Below the pieces are notes generated by a model. It searched no databases. It saw nothing but the letters and a program-made list of their open reading frames with translations, and was not told the DNA's origin. Position numbers and translations under genes: made by a program. From the NCBI GenBank assembly GCA_029259695.1, contig JAJDEQ010000139.1, forward strand, positions 1 to 52,387: a stretch of DNA of 52,387 nt, in the 5' to 3' direction. Below, one piece after another: positions 41,773 to 49,974 of the stretch; within the stretch, counting starts at the first letter, position 1, and each line of letters starts with the position of its first letter. Origin of the DNA: Planctomycetota bacterium. Lineage in GTDB: Bacteria; Planctomycetota; B15-G4.

Positions 41773-41901
41773 ATGAAGATCAAGCTGCGCAAGAGCAACA
41801 CGAAACGGCGTCGCCGGATCGGCTTCCGCACTCGCATGAAGACTGCTTCCGGGCGCCGGATCATCCGCAATCGGCGGCGTCGCGGTCGCGCTCTGAGCTG
41901 A
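41773..41901 (+). CDS. rpmH: Ribosomal protein bL34
   Basis: This 42-codon gene is easily missed. The product reads [18 protein letters not shown], then [20 protein letters not shown], and ends RALS. The HGFRxRM-xTxxGRxxxxRRRxxGR signature of L34 is matched as [14 protein letters not shown]...[10 protein letters not shown]. The N-terminus ([10 protein letters not shown]) departs from the common MKRTYQPSxxKR form. L34 is a small basic protein of the large ribosomal subunit. In most bacteria it is followed by rnpA near dnaA; here it lies between a pseudouridine synthase and a membrane glycosyltransferase that starts 8 bases later. A promoter overlaps the upstream stop codon. Confidence 0.9.
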   Translation: MKIKLRKSNTKRRRRIGFRTRMKTASGRRIIRNRRRRGRALS

Positions 41902-41909
41902 GCGGCCCC

Positions 41910-43307
41910 GTGGGCCCCGCGCCCGACACGAGGGCGCCCCCCGGCCCGGCCCGCTCTCCGCTGAGCGGTCTGCGCTCGATCGCCGCGCCGCTGCTGGTGG
42001 CGCTGGCCGTGCGTCTGTGCTGCCTGCCCCTGGCGGCGCACCTGCCGGAAGAAGGCGACGGCAAGGCCTACGCCTTTCTCGCGCGGGAGTACCGCGAGGC
42101 TCAGCGCTGGGCCTGGCTCAAGGAAGGCGTGCGGCCGCCGCTGCACCGCGTCGTCGTCGCCCCCGGGCTCGACGTCTCCACGGATCCGTACGACACCTAC
42201 CCGGGCGTCTTCGTGATCCAGATCGCCGCCGACGTGCTGGCGCTTGCGCTGCTGCTGAGCGTGACCGGGCAGCGCTTCGGTCCGCGCGCGGCGCGGGCCG
42301 CGGGCTGGATCTACGCCTTCTTCCCGCCGGCGGTGCTGTACGCGTCCACGGTGGTCATGACCGAGTCCCTCGCGGCGCTCGCGACCGCCACGGTCCTGTG
42401 GGCCCTGCACCAGGTCGATCGACACTTCGACCACGGCGTGTGGGTGCGCGTCGTCACGCTGGGAGCCGCACTGGGGCTCGCGATCCTGACCAAGGAGACG
42501 ATGATCCTGACCACCGTCGCCGTGGCCACCACGCTCGCCCTGCGCGCGCGCGGCTCCCCCACCAGGCGACTGGGCGCCGCGGGTCTGGTGGTCGGACTGG
42601 CCCTGCTGGTGACGTCACCGTGGGCCGAGCACAACCGCAAGGTGCACGGCATCCCGATCATGTCCGGCACGTACGGCGAGTACTCGGTCGTGATCGACAA
42701 CCCGCCCCCGCACCAGAACGGCCTGCTGCTCTGGAAGGGCGAGTCGGACGACATCAGCCCCAAGGTGGCCATGGCGCGCGAGTTGTTCTTCCGCTCGCTG
42801 TTCGAGTACCCGGCGCTCACCGCCGAGCGGGCCCTGGCACGGCTGCGCATCCTGCTGGGGCCCGAGATCATGATGCCCACCTGGCTGGCGCTGCCGTTCG
42901 ATGACGCCCCGGCGCCGCCCACGCGCGACAACCTGTCGCTCTTCCGGCACCAATGGAAGCTCGAGTCCGGCACGGTCGGTCGCGTGGCCCAGATCCTGTG
43001 CGGCGTGGGTGCGGTGATCCTGCTGGCCCTGGGCGCCGCCGGCGTGGCGGCCCTGCCGCGCGACACCCTGGCCCGGGCGGCACTGCTCATGGCCGTGGGG
43101 CTGGTCGTGTCGGCTGCGCTCACGGTGGCGGCCGCGCGCTACCGGCTGGGCCTGGTCCCGTTCCTGCTCCCGTTCGCCGGGCTGAGTCTCGACGTGCTGA
43201 CCCAGCGCGAACCCGTCATCGGCCGCGCCGTGCGCCGCGGACTGTGCGTGGGACTCGTGGTCGCCGCCGTGCTCACCACGACGATCTTCCTGATGCCCGC
43301 GCCGTGA
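41910..43307 (+). CDS. GT-C-type membrane glycosyltransferase (PMT/ArnT-like)
   Basis: The 465-residue product (GTG start at 41910, eight bases after rpmH) has about ten to eleven hydrophobic helices. An acidic loop after the first helix (HLPEEGDGKAYAFLAREYR) is where GT39/GT83-like GT-C enzymes keep their catalytic Asp/Glu. GWIYAFFPPAVLYASTVVMT followed by ESLAAL is the typical 'FFP...TEsLf' segment of these families. It would use a polyprenyl-phosphate-linked sugar on the outer face of the cytoplasmic membrane. The acceptor is unknown. It converges with a GT2 gene 96 bases away. No ribosome-binding site is obvious, so translation may be coupled to rpmH. Confidence 0.82.
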   Translation: MGPAPDTRAPPGPARSPLSGLRSIAAPLLVALAVRLCCLPLAAHLPEEGDGKAYAFLAREYREAQRWAWLKEGVRPPLHRVVVAPGLDVSTDPYDTYPGVFVIQIAADVLALALLLSVTGQRFGPRAARAAGWIYAFFPPAVLYASTVVMTESLAALATATVLWALHQVDRHFDHGVWVRVVTLGAALGLAILTKETMILTTVAVATTLALRARGSPTRRLGAAGLVVGLALLVTSPWAEHNRKVHGIPIMSGTYGEYSVVIDNPPPHQNGLLLWKGESDDISPKVAMARELFFRSLFEYPALTAERALARLRILLGPEIMMPTWLALPFDDAPAPPTRDNLSLFRHQWKLESGTVGRVAQILCGVGAVILLALGAAGVAALPRDTLARAALLMAVGLVVSAALTVAAARYRLGLVPFLLPFAGLSLDVLTQREPVIGRAVRRGLCVGLVVAAVLTTTIFLMPAP

Positions 43308-43315
43308 CGGCCCTC

Positions 43316-43341
43316 GGCGCGCGCGCCCGCCTGGGCGCGCC
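43316..43341. terminator. Hairpin between convergent glycosyltransferase genes
   Basis: GGCGCGC (43316-43322) pairs with GCGCGCC (43335-43341) around a 12-base loop, seven pairs, directly after the stop of the rightward gene. No T tract. It may end either transcript. Confidence 0.35.
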
Positions 43342-43403
43342 TGCGAGCCGCAACACCCGCCCGGCCCGTGGCTGCCCGGGGTCCGACGCGCGCTCCCGGG
43401 CGA

Positions 43404-44201
43404 TCAGCCCGCCCGGTCCCGGTCGGCCGCTCCCGCGTGTGTCGCCGCGTAGAGCTTGGCGTACTTGAGGAAGACGTAGAAGGCACCGAAGACCGCCAGC
43501 ACGAACCCGCGCCAGCCGTCGAAGACGCCCGCGCGCAGGAGGTACATGCGCAGGAAGCGCCCGGGGGGCCGCAACACCATCGCCGCCAGCGAGCCGCGCT
43601 CGCCCGCCTCGAGCCGCCGCGCCACCATGATGTCGGTGTAGCTGCCGAGCTTGCCGAAGTGTTCGGAGAGGTTGCGGTAGGGGCGGTGATTCAATCGTCC
43701 CGGGAGGCGCCCGACGGTGCCCTCGGCCTCGAGCCGATCGTGGGGATCCACGCCGGCCCAGCGGGCGCGGCCGCGCCGCGCCAGTCGCAGGCGCCACTCG
43801 GGCGACCAGCCGCCGTGCTCGATCCAGGCCCCGAGGTAGGACGTGCGCCGATTGAGCTCGTACGCCACCGGGCCTCCGTCGTCCTCCGGCCCCTGCTGCT
43901 GCTCGCGCCCCAACAGCTCGGCCAACGCGGCGCGCAGCTCGTCGTCGAGCCACTCGTCGGCGTCGAGGCACAAGACCCAGCGGTCCCGCGCCAGGCCGAG
44001 CGCGAACTGCTTCTGCTTCACGTGGCCCTCGAACGGGCGCGAGCTGACCTCGGCCCCGGCCTCGATGGCGATCTCGCGCGTGCGGTCGGAACTCAGCGAG
44101 TCGACCACCACGATCTGCGTCGCCAGCCCCGCCACGCTCGCCAGGCAGCGCGGGAGGTCTTCCTCTTCGTTGAACGTGATGATGCAGACCGAGAGGGTCA
44201 C
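43404..44201 (-). CDS. Family 2 glycosyltransferase, KdtX/WaaE-like
   Basis: The 265-residue product starts at GTG 44201 (the frame is open much further upstream but that is antisense to the rightward operon). TLSVCIITFNEEEDLPRCLA and VVVDSLSSDRTREIA are the GT-A donor site, and WVLCLDADEWLDDEL carries the DxD-type aspartates (DAD). WSPEWRLRLARRGRARW, NHRPYRNLSEHFGKLGSYTD and a C-terminal hydrophobic segment (AVFGAFYVFLKYAKLY) match the LPS core beta-glucosyltransferase KdtX/WaaE family, which is membrane-associated. It likely adds a sugar to a lipid-anchored glycan. It is divergent from the operon at 44331; the two starts are 130 bases apart. Confidence 0.85.
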   Translation of the reverse strand: MTLSVCIITFNEEEDLPRCLASVAGLATQIVVVDSLSSDRTREIAIEAGAEVSSRPFEGHVKQKQFALGLARDRWVLCLDADEWLDDELRAALAELLGREQQQGPEDDGGPVAYELNRRTSYLGAWIEHGGWSPEWRLRLARRGRARWAGVDPHDRLEAEGTVGRLPGRLNHRPYRNLSEHFGKLGSYTDIMVARRLEAGERGSLAAMVLRPPGRFLRMYLLRAGVFDGWRGFVLAVFGAFYVFLKYAKLYAATHAGAADRDRAG

Positions 44202-44286
44202 AGGCGCATGATCGGAGACCCCGGTGCGAGGTTGCAAGCACCAGAGCCGCCCGCGGCAGCCCCACGCCGCCCCCGCCCCGCCCCGC

Positions 44287-44315
44287 TTGGCCCCCTCCGG
44301 GGCGACGTGTACGAT
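44287..44315 (+). promoter_or_regulatory. Promoter of the MutL-like/DUF6754 operon
   Basis: TTGGCC (44287-44292) and TACGAT (44310-44315) are 17 bases apart. The start would lie near 44322, about 9 bases before the ATG at 44331 and 18 before that at 44340. Confidence 0.55.
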
Positions 44316-44330
44316 GACGCGCCCTTCGGG

Positions 44331-44777
44331 ATGGGCCCCATGCAAGCCTCCAGTCCGCGCCTCGCCGACGACGTCTCCCTGCAGTGGACGGTGCTGCCCG
44401 CGGCGCGGGAGCCGTTGCGCGCCTGCGCCATCGCAGCCATCGTCGCGCTGACCGCGTTGTGGGTCTGGAGCTGGAGCCGCTCGGCGGTGCTGACCGTGGC
44501 CGGCGCGACCTTCCTGCTGCTCAGCCTGCGTGCGTTCTTCCTGCCGCGCACCTACCACCTGGACGCCGACGGAGCATCGGAGGCGGGGCTGCTGCAGGCT
44601 CGCCGTCGACTCGAGTGGAATCAGGTGCGGCGTGTGTCCCCCCAGCGGTTCGGCGTGCACCTGTCGACGCTGCACACCACCTCGCGCTTCGTTCCCGACC
44701 GGGGCTTGTTCCTGCGTACCGATCGCAACCGGGGCGAAGTCGCCGACTTTGTCCGCGCGCACGTCGAGCAGACGTGA
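44331..44777 (+). CDS. Two-helix membrane protein with PH-like cytoplasmic domain
   Basis: The 148-residue product (or 145 from ATG 44340) has two adjacent hydrophobic helices (about 36-52 and 56-72: IAAIVALTALWVWSW, VLTVAGATFLLLSLRAF). A short beta-rich domain follows, YHLDADGASEAGLLQARRRLEWNQVRRV and FGVHLSTLHTTSRFV, in the style of bacterial PH/YdbT-like domains (bPH). It is the first gene of an eight-gene run and follows a good promoter. No function is assigned. Such small PH-like proteins commonly accompany membrane complexes; whether it is structural here is inference. The frame upstream is antisense to the GT2 gene and is not coding. Confidence 0.6.
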   Translation: MGPMQASSPRLADDVSLQWTVLPAAREPLRACAIAAIVALTALWVWSWSRSAVLTVAGATFLLLSLRAFFLPRTYHLDADGASEAGLLQARRRLEWNQVRRVSPQRFGVHLSTLHTTSRFVPDRGLFLRTDRNRGEVADFVRAHVEQT

Positions 44778-44859
44778 ACGAAGCGCCTTCACCGACCGCC
44801 CCCGCCACGACCAACCGACGGCCGTCTCCGTGATCCAGAGCCCCGTCGACGAGAGTTCC

Positions 44860-45252
44860 GTGACCACGATCAGCGACGACGAACGAGAGCTGATGGAGGA
44901 CGCGGCCCGGCGTCTCGTCAGCAGTCGCATGTCGGTGCCCGCCCTGATGTTGCTCGAGACACTGCTGCCGATGAACATGCTGGCGGCGTCCATGCTGCGC
45001 ATGATCTCGCCCGCCTGGCAGGCCATCCTGCCCGGGGCGCGCATCGAGCGGCTGGCCGCCGTGCTGGAGCGACGCGACACGATCCCCGAATTCAGCCGCA
45101 TCATCGACGCCGCCGAAGAGGCGCACCGCCGTCTCGTCGCCGAGGAGAAGCGGAAGGCCAAGGAAGAGAAGCGGCAAGCCAGGGCACGACGGCGGAGCGA
45201 CCGCGCGTCCGGCCCCGGCAGCCCCCCGAACGACACAGGAGATTCCGCGTGA
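44860..45252 (+). CDS. Small charged protein preceding the MutL-like gene
   Basis: The 130-residue product starts at GTG 44860 with GAGAG four bases upstream; GTG 44830 is an alternative. Its middle is a helical domain with several hydrophobic stretches, ARRLVSSRMSVPALMLLETL and then LPMNMLAASMLRMISPAWQA, too short and polar to be certain membrane helices. The C-terminus is a Lys/Arg/Glu-rich coiled tail (EEAHRRLVAEEKRKAKEEKR). It is unrelated to any family I recognise. Its stop overlaps the GTG start of the MutL-like gene by four bases, so the two are probably made in fixed ratio and may bind each other. Confidence 0.6.
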   Translation: MTTISDDERELMEDAARRLVSSRMSVPALMLLETLLPMNMLAASMLRMISPAWQAILPGARIERLAAVLERRDTIPEFSRIIDAAEEAHRRLVAEEKRKAKEEKRQARARRRSDRASGPGSPPNDTGDSA

Positions 45253-47063
45253 GCGAGACGACCGGTACCGCAACCGGCGAGGTGCGATCGATCCTCGCCA
45301 CCGACTGCGGCAGCACCACGACCAAGGCGATCCTGATCGAGCTGACCCCGGAGGGCTACCGCCTGGCCGTGCGCGGCGAGGCCCCGACCACGGTCGAAGC
45401 CCCCTTCGACGACGTGACCGTCGGCGTGATCAACGCCGTCACCGAGGTCCAGGAGCTCGTCGGTCGCACGATCATCGGCGAGGACGAACGCATCATCTGC
45501 CCGCGTCAGGGCGACGCCGGCGTGGACCTCTACCTCTCCACCTCGAGCGCCGGCGGCGGGCTGCAGATGCTCGTGGCGGGCGTGGTGCGCACGATGACGG
45601 CCGAAAGCGCCGAGCGCGCCGCCCTGGGCGCCGGAGCCATCGTGATGGATGTCCTGGCCAGCAACGACAAGCGCCAACCCCACGAACAGATCACGCGCAT
45701 CCGGCACCTGCGCCCCGACATGATCCTGCTCTCGGGCGGCATCGACGGGGGCACGACCAGCCACGTGGCCGAACTCGCCGAGCTCATCGGTGCCGCCGAT
45801 CCCAAGCCGCGTCTCGGTTCGAGCTACCAGCTGCCGGTCGTGTTCGCGGGCAACAAGGACGCCCGCGAGGCCGTGGACGACGCGCTGCAGAACAAGACCG
45901 CGCTGGAAGTCGTGGACAACCTGCGCCCGACGCTCGACGAGGAGAACCTCGACCCGGCGCGCGACAAGATCCACGACCTGTTCATGGAACACGTCATGGC
46001 CCAGGCGCCGGGCTACGACAAGCTCAAGAGCTGGACCAGCGCGCCGGTGATGCCGACGCCCGGTGCCGTCGGTGAGATCATCCAGACGATCGCCAGACAG
46101 CGGGGTATCTCGGTCCTGGGCGTGGACATCGGCGGCGCGACCACCGACGTCTTCAGCGTGTTCAAGGGCACGTTCAACCGCACCGTCTCCGCCAACCTCG
46201 GCATGAGCTACTCGGTCAGCAACGTGCTGGCCTCGACGGGGCTGGACAACGTGCTGCGCTGGGTGCCGTTCGACATCGACGAGAGCGAACTGCGCAACCG
46301 CATCAAGAACAAGATGGTGCGCCCCACCACGATCCCCACGCTGCTGCGCGACCTGCAGGTCGAACAGGCCATCGCCCGTGAGGCGCTGCGGCTGGCCCTG
46401 ATCCAGCACAAGGACTTCGCCACCGAGCTCAAGGGTGTGCGCAAGGTGCGCGACATCTCCGAGGCGTTCGACCAGTCGGGCTCGGGCGCGACGCTGGTCG
46501 ACATGATGAGCCTGGACCTGCTGGTGGGCTCGGGCGGCGTGCTCAGTCACGCACCGCGCCGCGTGCAGGCCGCGCTGATGATGATCGACGCCTTCGAGCC
46601 CAAGGGCGTCACGACCCTGGCGGTGGACAGCATCTTCATGATGCCGCAGCTGGGCGTGCTGGCCACGGTGCACGCGCCGGCGGCGACGGAGGTGTTCGAG
46701 CGCGACTGCCTGATCCTGCTCGGCACCGTGATCGCACCGGCGGGCAAGGCCAAGGGCGGCGCTCCTCTGGCCACCGTGCAGATCGACCTCCCCGACGGCA
46801 CCCAGGAGTTCTCCATCGGAGCCGGAGACCTGCAGCGCATCCCCCTCCCGGAGGGGCAGGTACGTTGCCGGATCACGCCCGCCAAGGGCGTGGACGTGGG
46901 CGCCGGCCCCGGCACCGCGTGCGAGCGCAAGATCGAAGGCGGGGAAGTCGGCGTGCTGCTCGACGGGCGCGGACGCCCGATCAACCTGCCGACCTCCGCC
47001 GCCGAGCGGGTCGAGGCAATTGAACAGTGGATCCAGAACCTCGACCTGTACCCGCACGACTGA
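45249..47063 (+). CDS. MutL-like (glutamate mutase L) ASKHA-fold ATPase
   Basis: The 604-residue product matches the glutamate mutase component L (MutL/GlmL) family. It has the actin/Hsp70/sugar-kinase nucleotide-binding signatures DCGSTTTK (19-26, phosphate-1) and DIGGATTD (about 294-301, phosphate-2), plus the family phrases MILLSGGIDGGTTSHVAELA and PVVFAGNKDAREAV. Classical MutL accompanies adenosylcobalamin-dependent glutamate mutase (MutS/MutE) and is thought to reactivate it. Here no mutase subunits adjoin; the gene is coupled to a small charged protein and followed by membrane proteins. GTG start at 45249. It is therefore probably a repurposed ASKHA ATPase serving this operon's complex (inference). 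Confidence 0.85.
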   Translation: MSETTGTATGEVRSILATDCGSTTTKAILIELTPEGYRLAVRGEAPTTVEAPFDDVTVGVINAVTEVQELVGRTIIGEDERIICPRQGDAGVDLYLSTSSAGGGLQMLVAGVVRTMTAESAERAALGAGAIVMDVLASNDKRQPHEQITRIRHLRPDMILLSGGIDGGTTSHVAELAELIGAADPKPRLGSSYQLPVVFAGNKDAREAVDDALQNKTALEVVDNLRPTLDEENLDPARDKIHDLFMEHVMAQAPGYDKLKSWTSAPVMPTPGAVGEIIQTIARQRGISVLGVDIGGATTDVFSVFKGTFNRTVSANLGMSYSVSNVLASTGLDNVLRWVPFDIDESELRNRIKNKMVRPTTIPTLLRDLQVEQAIAREALRLALIQHKDFATELKGVRKVRDISEAFDQSGSGATLVDMMSLDLLVGSGGVLSHAPRRVQAALMMIDAFEPKGVTTLAVDSIFMMPQLGVLATVHAPAATEVFERDCLILLGTVIAPAGKAKGGAPLATVQIDLPDGTQEFSIGAGDLQRIPLPEGQVRCRITPAKGVDVGAGPGTACERKIEGGEVGVLLDGRGRPINLPTSAAERVEAIEQWIQNLDLYPHD

Positions 47064-47093
47064 CCGAACCCCACCCCGAACCGAACTCGACCT

Positions 47094-47132
47094 CTAGCGA
47101 ACAGGGCTAGCGAACAGGGCGCCGCGGCGCCC
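47094..47132. repeat. Two direct 13-base repeats and a 16-base palindrome in the operon
   Basis: CTAGCGAACAGGG occurs at 47094-47106 and again, adjoining, at 47107-47119. GGGCGCCGCGGCGCCC, a perfect palindrome, spans 47117-47132 and overlaps the second copy. It lies in the 85-base gap between the MutL-like gene and the next gene, which otherwise has no strong ribosome-binding site. It could be a protein-binding site, an attenuator/processing hairpin or a translation-control structure. Confidence 0.8.
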
Positions 47133-47148
47133 CTCTCCGGACGAATCG

Positions 47149-48273
47149 ATGGGTCACGCCTACACTCCCGGCCTCAAGGTCTCGGCCGCCGCCGAGTACA
47201 CCCGCAGCCGCATGCTCCCCATTCCCGGCGAGGTGCTGGTACGCGACGGCGAGGCCGTGCAGCCCGACACCGTCGTGGCGCGCGCCCTGCTGCCGGGCAA
47301 CGTGGTCACCTCGAACCTGGCCAAGCAGCTCGGCGTGGCCGCTGCGGACGTCCACGCGCTGCTGCTGGTCAAGGAAGGTGACGAGGTCACGGCCGACCAG
47401 GCCATCGCCCGCAGCAAGGGCATCTTCGGCATCGGCAAGCAGACCGTCCGCGCGCCCAGCACCGCGATCCTCGAGTCGATCTCGAAGGTGTCGGGCCAGG
47501 CGATCTTCCGCCAGGCGCCGATCCCGGTGGACGTAAAGGCCTACATCGCGGGCAAGGTCACCGAGGTGGTGCCCGAGTTCGGCGTCGAGGTCACCGATCG
47601 CGGCACCATGGTGCAGGGCATCTTCGGCATCGGACCGGAAGTCTGCGGACCGGTGATGATCGGCACCGACGACCCCACCCGGCCGCTGCTGCCCGCCGAC
47701 ATCAAGGCCGAGCACGCCGGCGCGGTGTTGCTCGGCGGCTCGATCGCGTCGATCGAGACGATCCGCAAGGCGATCGAGACCGGCGTGGCGGCCCTGGTCA
47801 TCGGCGGCATCGACGCGGCCGAGCTCAAGGAGTTGCTGGGCTTCGACCTGGGCGTGGCGATCACCGGCAACGAGACGGTGGGCATCACGCTGGTGGTCAC
47901 CGAGGGCTTCGGCGAACTGGCCATGGCACGCAAGACCCACCAGCTGCTCACGAGCTCCGTTGGGGAGACCGCGTCGGTCAGCGGGGCCACCCAGATCCGC
48001 GCCGGCGTCATGCGCCCGGAGGTGCTGATCCCGGGCGACGTCGCCGAGATCGAGCAGACGGCGGTGGACACGGGCCAGCTCACCGTCGGCAGCACCGTGC
48101 GCATCATCCGGGATCCACACTTCGGATCGCTGGCCAAGGTCACCGAGCTGCCCCCCGAGCCGCGGATGCTGGACACCGAGTCGGCGGTCCGTATCCTCAC
48201 GGTCGCCTTGCCGGACGGCCAGCAGGCCACCCTGCCCCGGGCCAACGTGGAACTCGTGGACGAGAGCCTTTGA
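47149..48273 (+). CDS. Conserved-looking soluble protein with sandwich-hybrid and KOW-like segments
   Basis: The 374-residue product has no membrane helix. Near the N-terminus (about 24-50) IPGEVLVRDGEAVQPDTVVA resembles a barrel-sandwich hybrid (biotinyl/lipoyl-like) hairpin without an obvious modified lysine. A central alpha/beta part (about 180-260) contains GAVLLGGSIASIETIRKAIE and ALVIGGIDAAELKEL. Around 285-370 a compact beta part reads ILIPGDVAEIE-like and GSTVRIIRDPHFGSLAKVTE, which is KOW-like. No known enzyme motif is seen. Its stop overlaps the TTG start of the next, DUF6754-like gene (TTGA), so the two are translationally linked. Possibly the soluble adaptor of the complex. Confidence 0.65.
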   Translation: MGHAYTPGLKVSAAAEYTRSRMLPIPGEVLVRDGEAVQPDTVVARALLPGNVVTSNLAKQLGVAAADVHALLLVKEGDEVTADQAIARSKGIFGIGKQTVRAPSTAILESISKVSGQAIFRQAPIPVDVKAYIAGKVTEVVPEFGVEVTDRGTMVQGIFGIGPEVCGPVMIGTDDPTRPLLPADIKAEHAGAVLLGGSIASIETIRKAIETGVAALVIGGIDAAELKELLGFDLGVAITGNETVGITLVVTEGFGELAMARKTHQLLTSSVGETASVSGATQIRAGVMRPEVLIPGDVAEIEQTAVDTGQLTVGSTVRIIRDPHFGSLAKVTELPPEPRMLDTESAVRILTVALPDGQQATLPRANVELVDESL

Positions 48274-49247
48274 CCCTCTGTTCGACGCTCGCGCTGGTCC
48301 TGCACCTCGCCCTGGCAACGGGCGGCGTGATCGCACCGAAGCCGGCGCCCCAGGCAGCCGACGACACGTCCGGCGCCCAGGCGGCCTGGGACCAGCTCGA
48401 CGCCATCAAGGGCGAGGGCGCCGACGGGGAGCTGACCGGTGAGGGCCTGAGCGCCTGGGTCGACACCGAGAAGGTGCCGACGCTGATGGCGATCGTGGTC
48501 TTCGGCCTGTTGATGTTCGTCTACCAGCGCAAGGCGAAGGCCGGCCAGGAGATCTCGATCCGCCGCATCGCCGGTCTCGACGCCATGGACGAAGCCATCG
48601 GCCGCGCGACCGAGATGGGCCGTCCCGTGCTCTACGTGCCGGGCATCGACGAGATCAAGGAGATCCAGACGATCTACTCGATGATGATCCTGCGCCACGT
48701 CGCCCGCAAGACGGCGGAGTTCGGCACGGATCTGATCGTCCCGGTGAAGGACTCGATCGTCCTGACCTTCGCGGAAGAAGCCGTCAAGGCCGGCTGCATG
48801 GACGCCGGGCGCCCCGACGCGTTCGTGAAGGACAACGTGCGCTACCTGTCCAACGAGCAGTTCGCCTACTGCGCGGGCGTCGCCGGCATCATGGCCCGCG
48901 AGAAGCCCGCCGCGAACATCATGCTGGGCATGTTCTTCGCCGAGTCCCTGATCCTGGCCGAGAGCGGCTTCATGACCGGCGCGATCCAGGTGGCGGGCAC
49001 GGCCAAGCAGCACCAGCTCCCGTTCTTCGTGGCCGCCTGCGACTACACGATCATCGGCGAGGAGTACTTCGCGGTGACCGCGTACCTCACCCGCGAGCCC
49101 AACCTGCTCGCCACGATCCGCACCGGCGACTTCACCAAGTGGATCGGCATCACGCTCCTGATCATGGGCGTCGTGCTGGCCACCAAGGCCGTCGGCGCCG
49201 AGGGCATCACCTGGGCCGACGTCTTCCTGAGACTGGCCGGAAAGTAG
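48270..49247 (+). CDS. DUF6754-like membrane protein
   Basis: The 325-residue product starts at TTG 48270, overlapping the previous stop. It has an N-terminal hydrophobic segment (1-20, signal-like), a membrane helix at about 70-86 (LMAIVVFGLLMFVYQRK), a 200-residue soluble domain and a C-terminal helix at about 291-309 (WIGITLLIMGVVLATKAVG). The soluble part contains MGRPVLYVPGIDEIKEIQTI, AANIMLGMFFAESLILAESG and ACDYTIIGEEYFAVTAYLTR. This matches my memory of proteins annotated DUF6754, whose function is unknown. It is in the middle of the operon, between the soluble protein and three more membrane proteins. Confidence 0.65.
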   Translation: MTLCSTLALVLHLALATGGVIAPKPAPQAADDTSGAQAAWDQLDAIKGEGADGELTGEGLSAWVDTEKVPTLMAIVVFGLLMFVYQRKAKAGQEISIRRIAGLDAMDEAIGRATEMGRPVLYVPGIDEIKEIQTIYSMMILRHVARKTAEFGTDLIVPVKDSIVLTFAEEAVKAGCMDAGRPDAFVKDNVRYLSNEQFAYCAGVAGIMAREKPAANIMLGMFFAESLILAESGFMTGAIQVAGTAKQHQLPFFVAACDYTIIGEEYFAVTAYLTREPNLLATIRTGDFTKWIGITLLIMGVVLATKAVGAEGITWADVFLRLAGK

Positions 49248-49302
49248 GCCCGTCATCGATGAACTCACGCTCCTGCGAACGAACGAGTAGGCCCGGCGAC
49301 AG

Positions 49303-49974
49303 ATGAAACGCGAGATCCCGATCCTGCTGACGGTGCTGAGCGGCCTGCTCGTCACGCTCGCGTTCTTCACGCGGGGCGAGAACGTCGCGGCCGGCATCGA
49401 GACCCACTGGAGCAAGGCGGTCAACGCCGAGCTGCTCCAATGGGCGCTGATCTTCTTCTCGGTGGCGTTCATCCTCGGCATCGCCAACCTCGTGCGCATC
49501 AGCCTGAAGCAGATCCAGGGCGGCGGCGCGGACGCCTTCTACAAGACCGTGATGCTGATCGCACTGTTCGGCTACCTCGGCGTCGGCCTCGGCGAGTACC
49601 ACGGGTGGTGGTCCTTCGCCGGCGAGGGCGAGCAGCCGATGAAGCTGTGGATCTACGACAAGCTGTTCATCCCGCTGCAGGCGACGATGTTCAGCCTGCT
49701 CGCGTTCTACATCGCCTCGGCCGCGTTCCGCGCCTTCCGCGCCCGCTCGCTCGAGTCCACCCTGCTGCTCGTGGCGGGTGCCATCGTCATGCTCGGCCAG
49801 GTGCCAGTGGGTGACCAGATCACCGACGGCTACGCTTCGCGCTGGCTCGCGTTCCTGATGGTCTACGTCAACGGCGCCGGGCAGAAGGCGATCATCATCG
49901 GCGCCACCCTGGGCGTGCTGGCCACGGGCCTGCGCATCGTGCTCGGCATCGAGCGCAGCTACCTCTCGGAGTGA
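49303..49974 (+). CDS. Polytopic membrane protein of unknown family
   Basis: The 223-residue product has about six membrane helices: near 6-22, 47-64, 82-96, 121-143, 153-167 and 190-210. Polar loops are short; a Trp-rich segment, GEYHGWWSFAGEGEQPMKLW, follows the third helix. No signature of a known transporter is recognised. ATG 49303 lies 55 bases after the DUF6754-like gene, and the stop overlaps the GTG start of the next gene. Probably an integral subunit of the operon's complex. Confidence 0.6.
   Translation: MKREIPILLTVLSGLLVTLAFFTRGENVAAGIETHWSKAVNAELLQWALIFFSVAFILGIANLVRISLKQIQGGGADAFYKTVMLIALFGYLGVGLGEYHGWWSFAGEGEQPMKLWIYDKLFIPLQATMFSLLAFYIASAAFRAFRARSLESTLLLVAGAIVMLGQVPVGDQITDGYASRWLAFLMVYVNGAGQKAIIIGATLGVLATGLRIVLGIERSYLSE

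Noticed and set aside
41902..42100. rnpA expected after rpmH
   Set aside because: No RNase P protein motif (such as RNRxKR) in any frame; the next gene is a membrane glycosyltransferase.
43404..47057. 1217-codon leftward frame continuous with the GT2 gene
   Set aside because: Only the last 265 codons look like a protein (GT2). The rest is antisense to the MutL-like operon, whose genes have clear motifs.
45249..47063. Naming the MutL-like protein as a DNA mismatch repair MutL
   Set aside because: The name coincides, but the motifs are those of the glutamate mutase L/ASKHA family, not the GHKL ATPase of mismatch repair.
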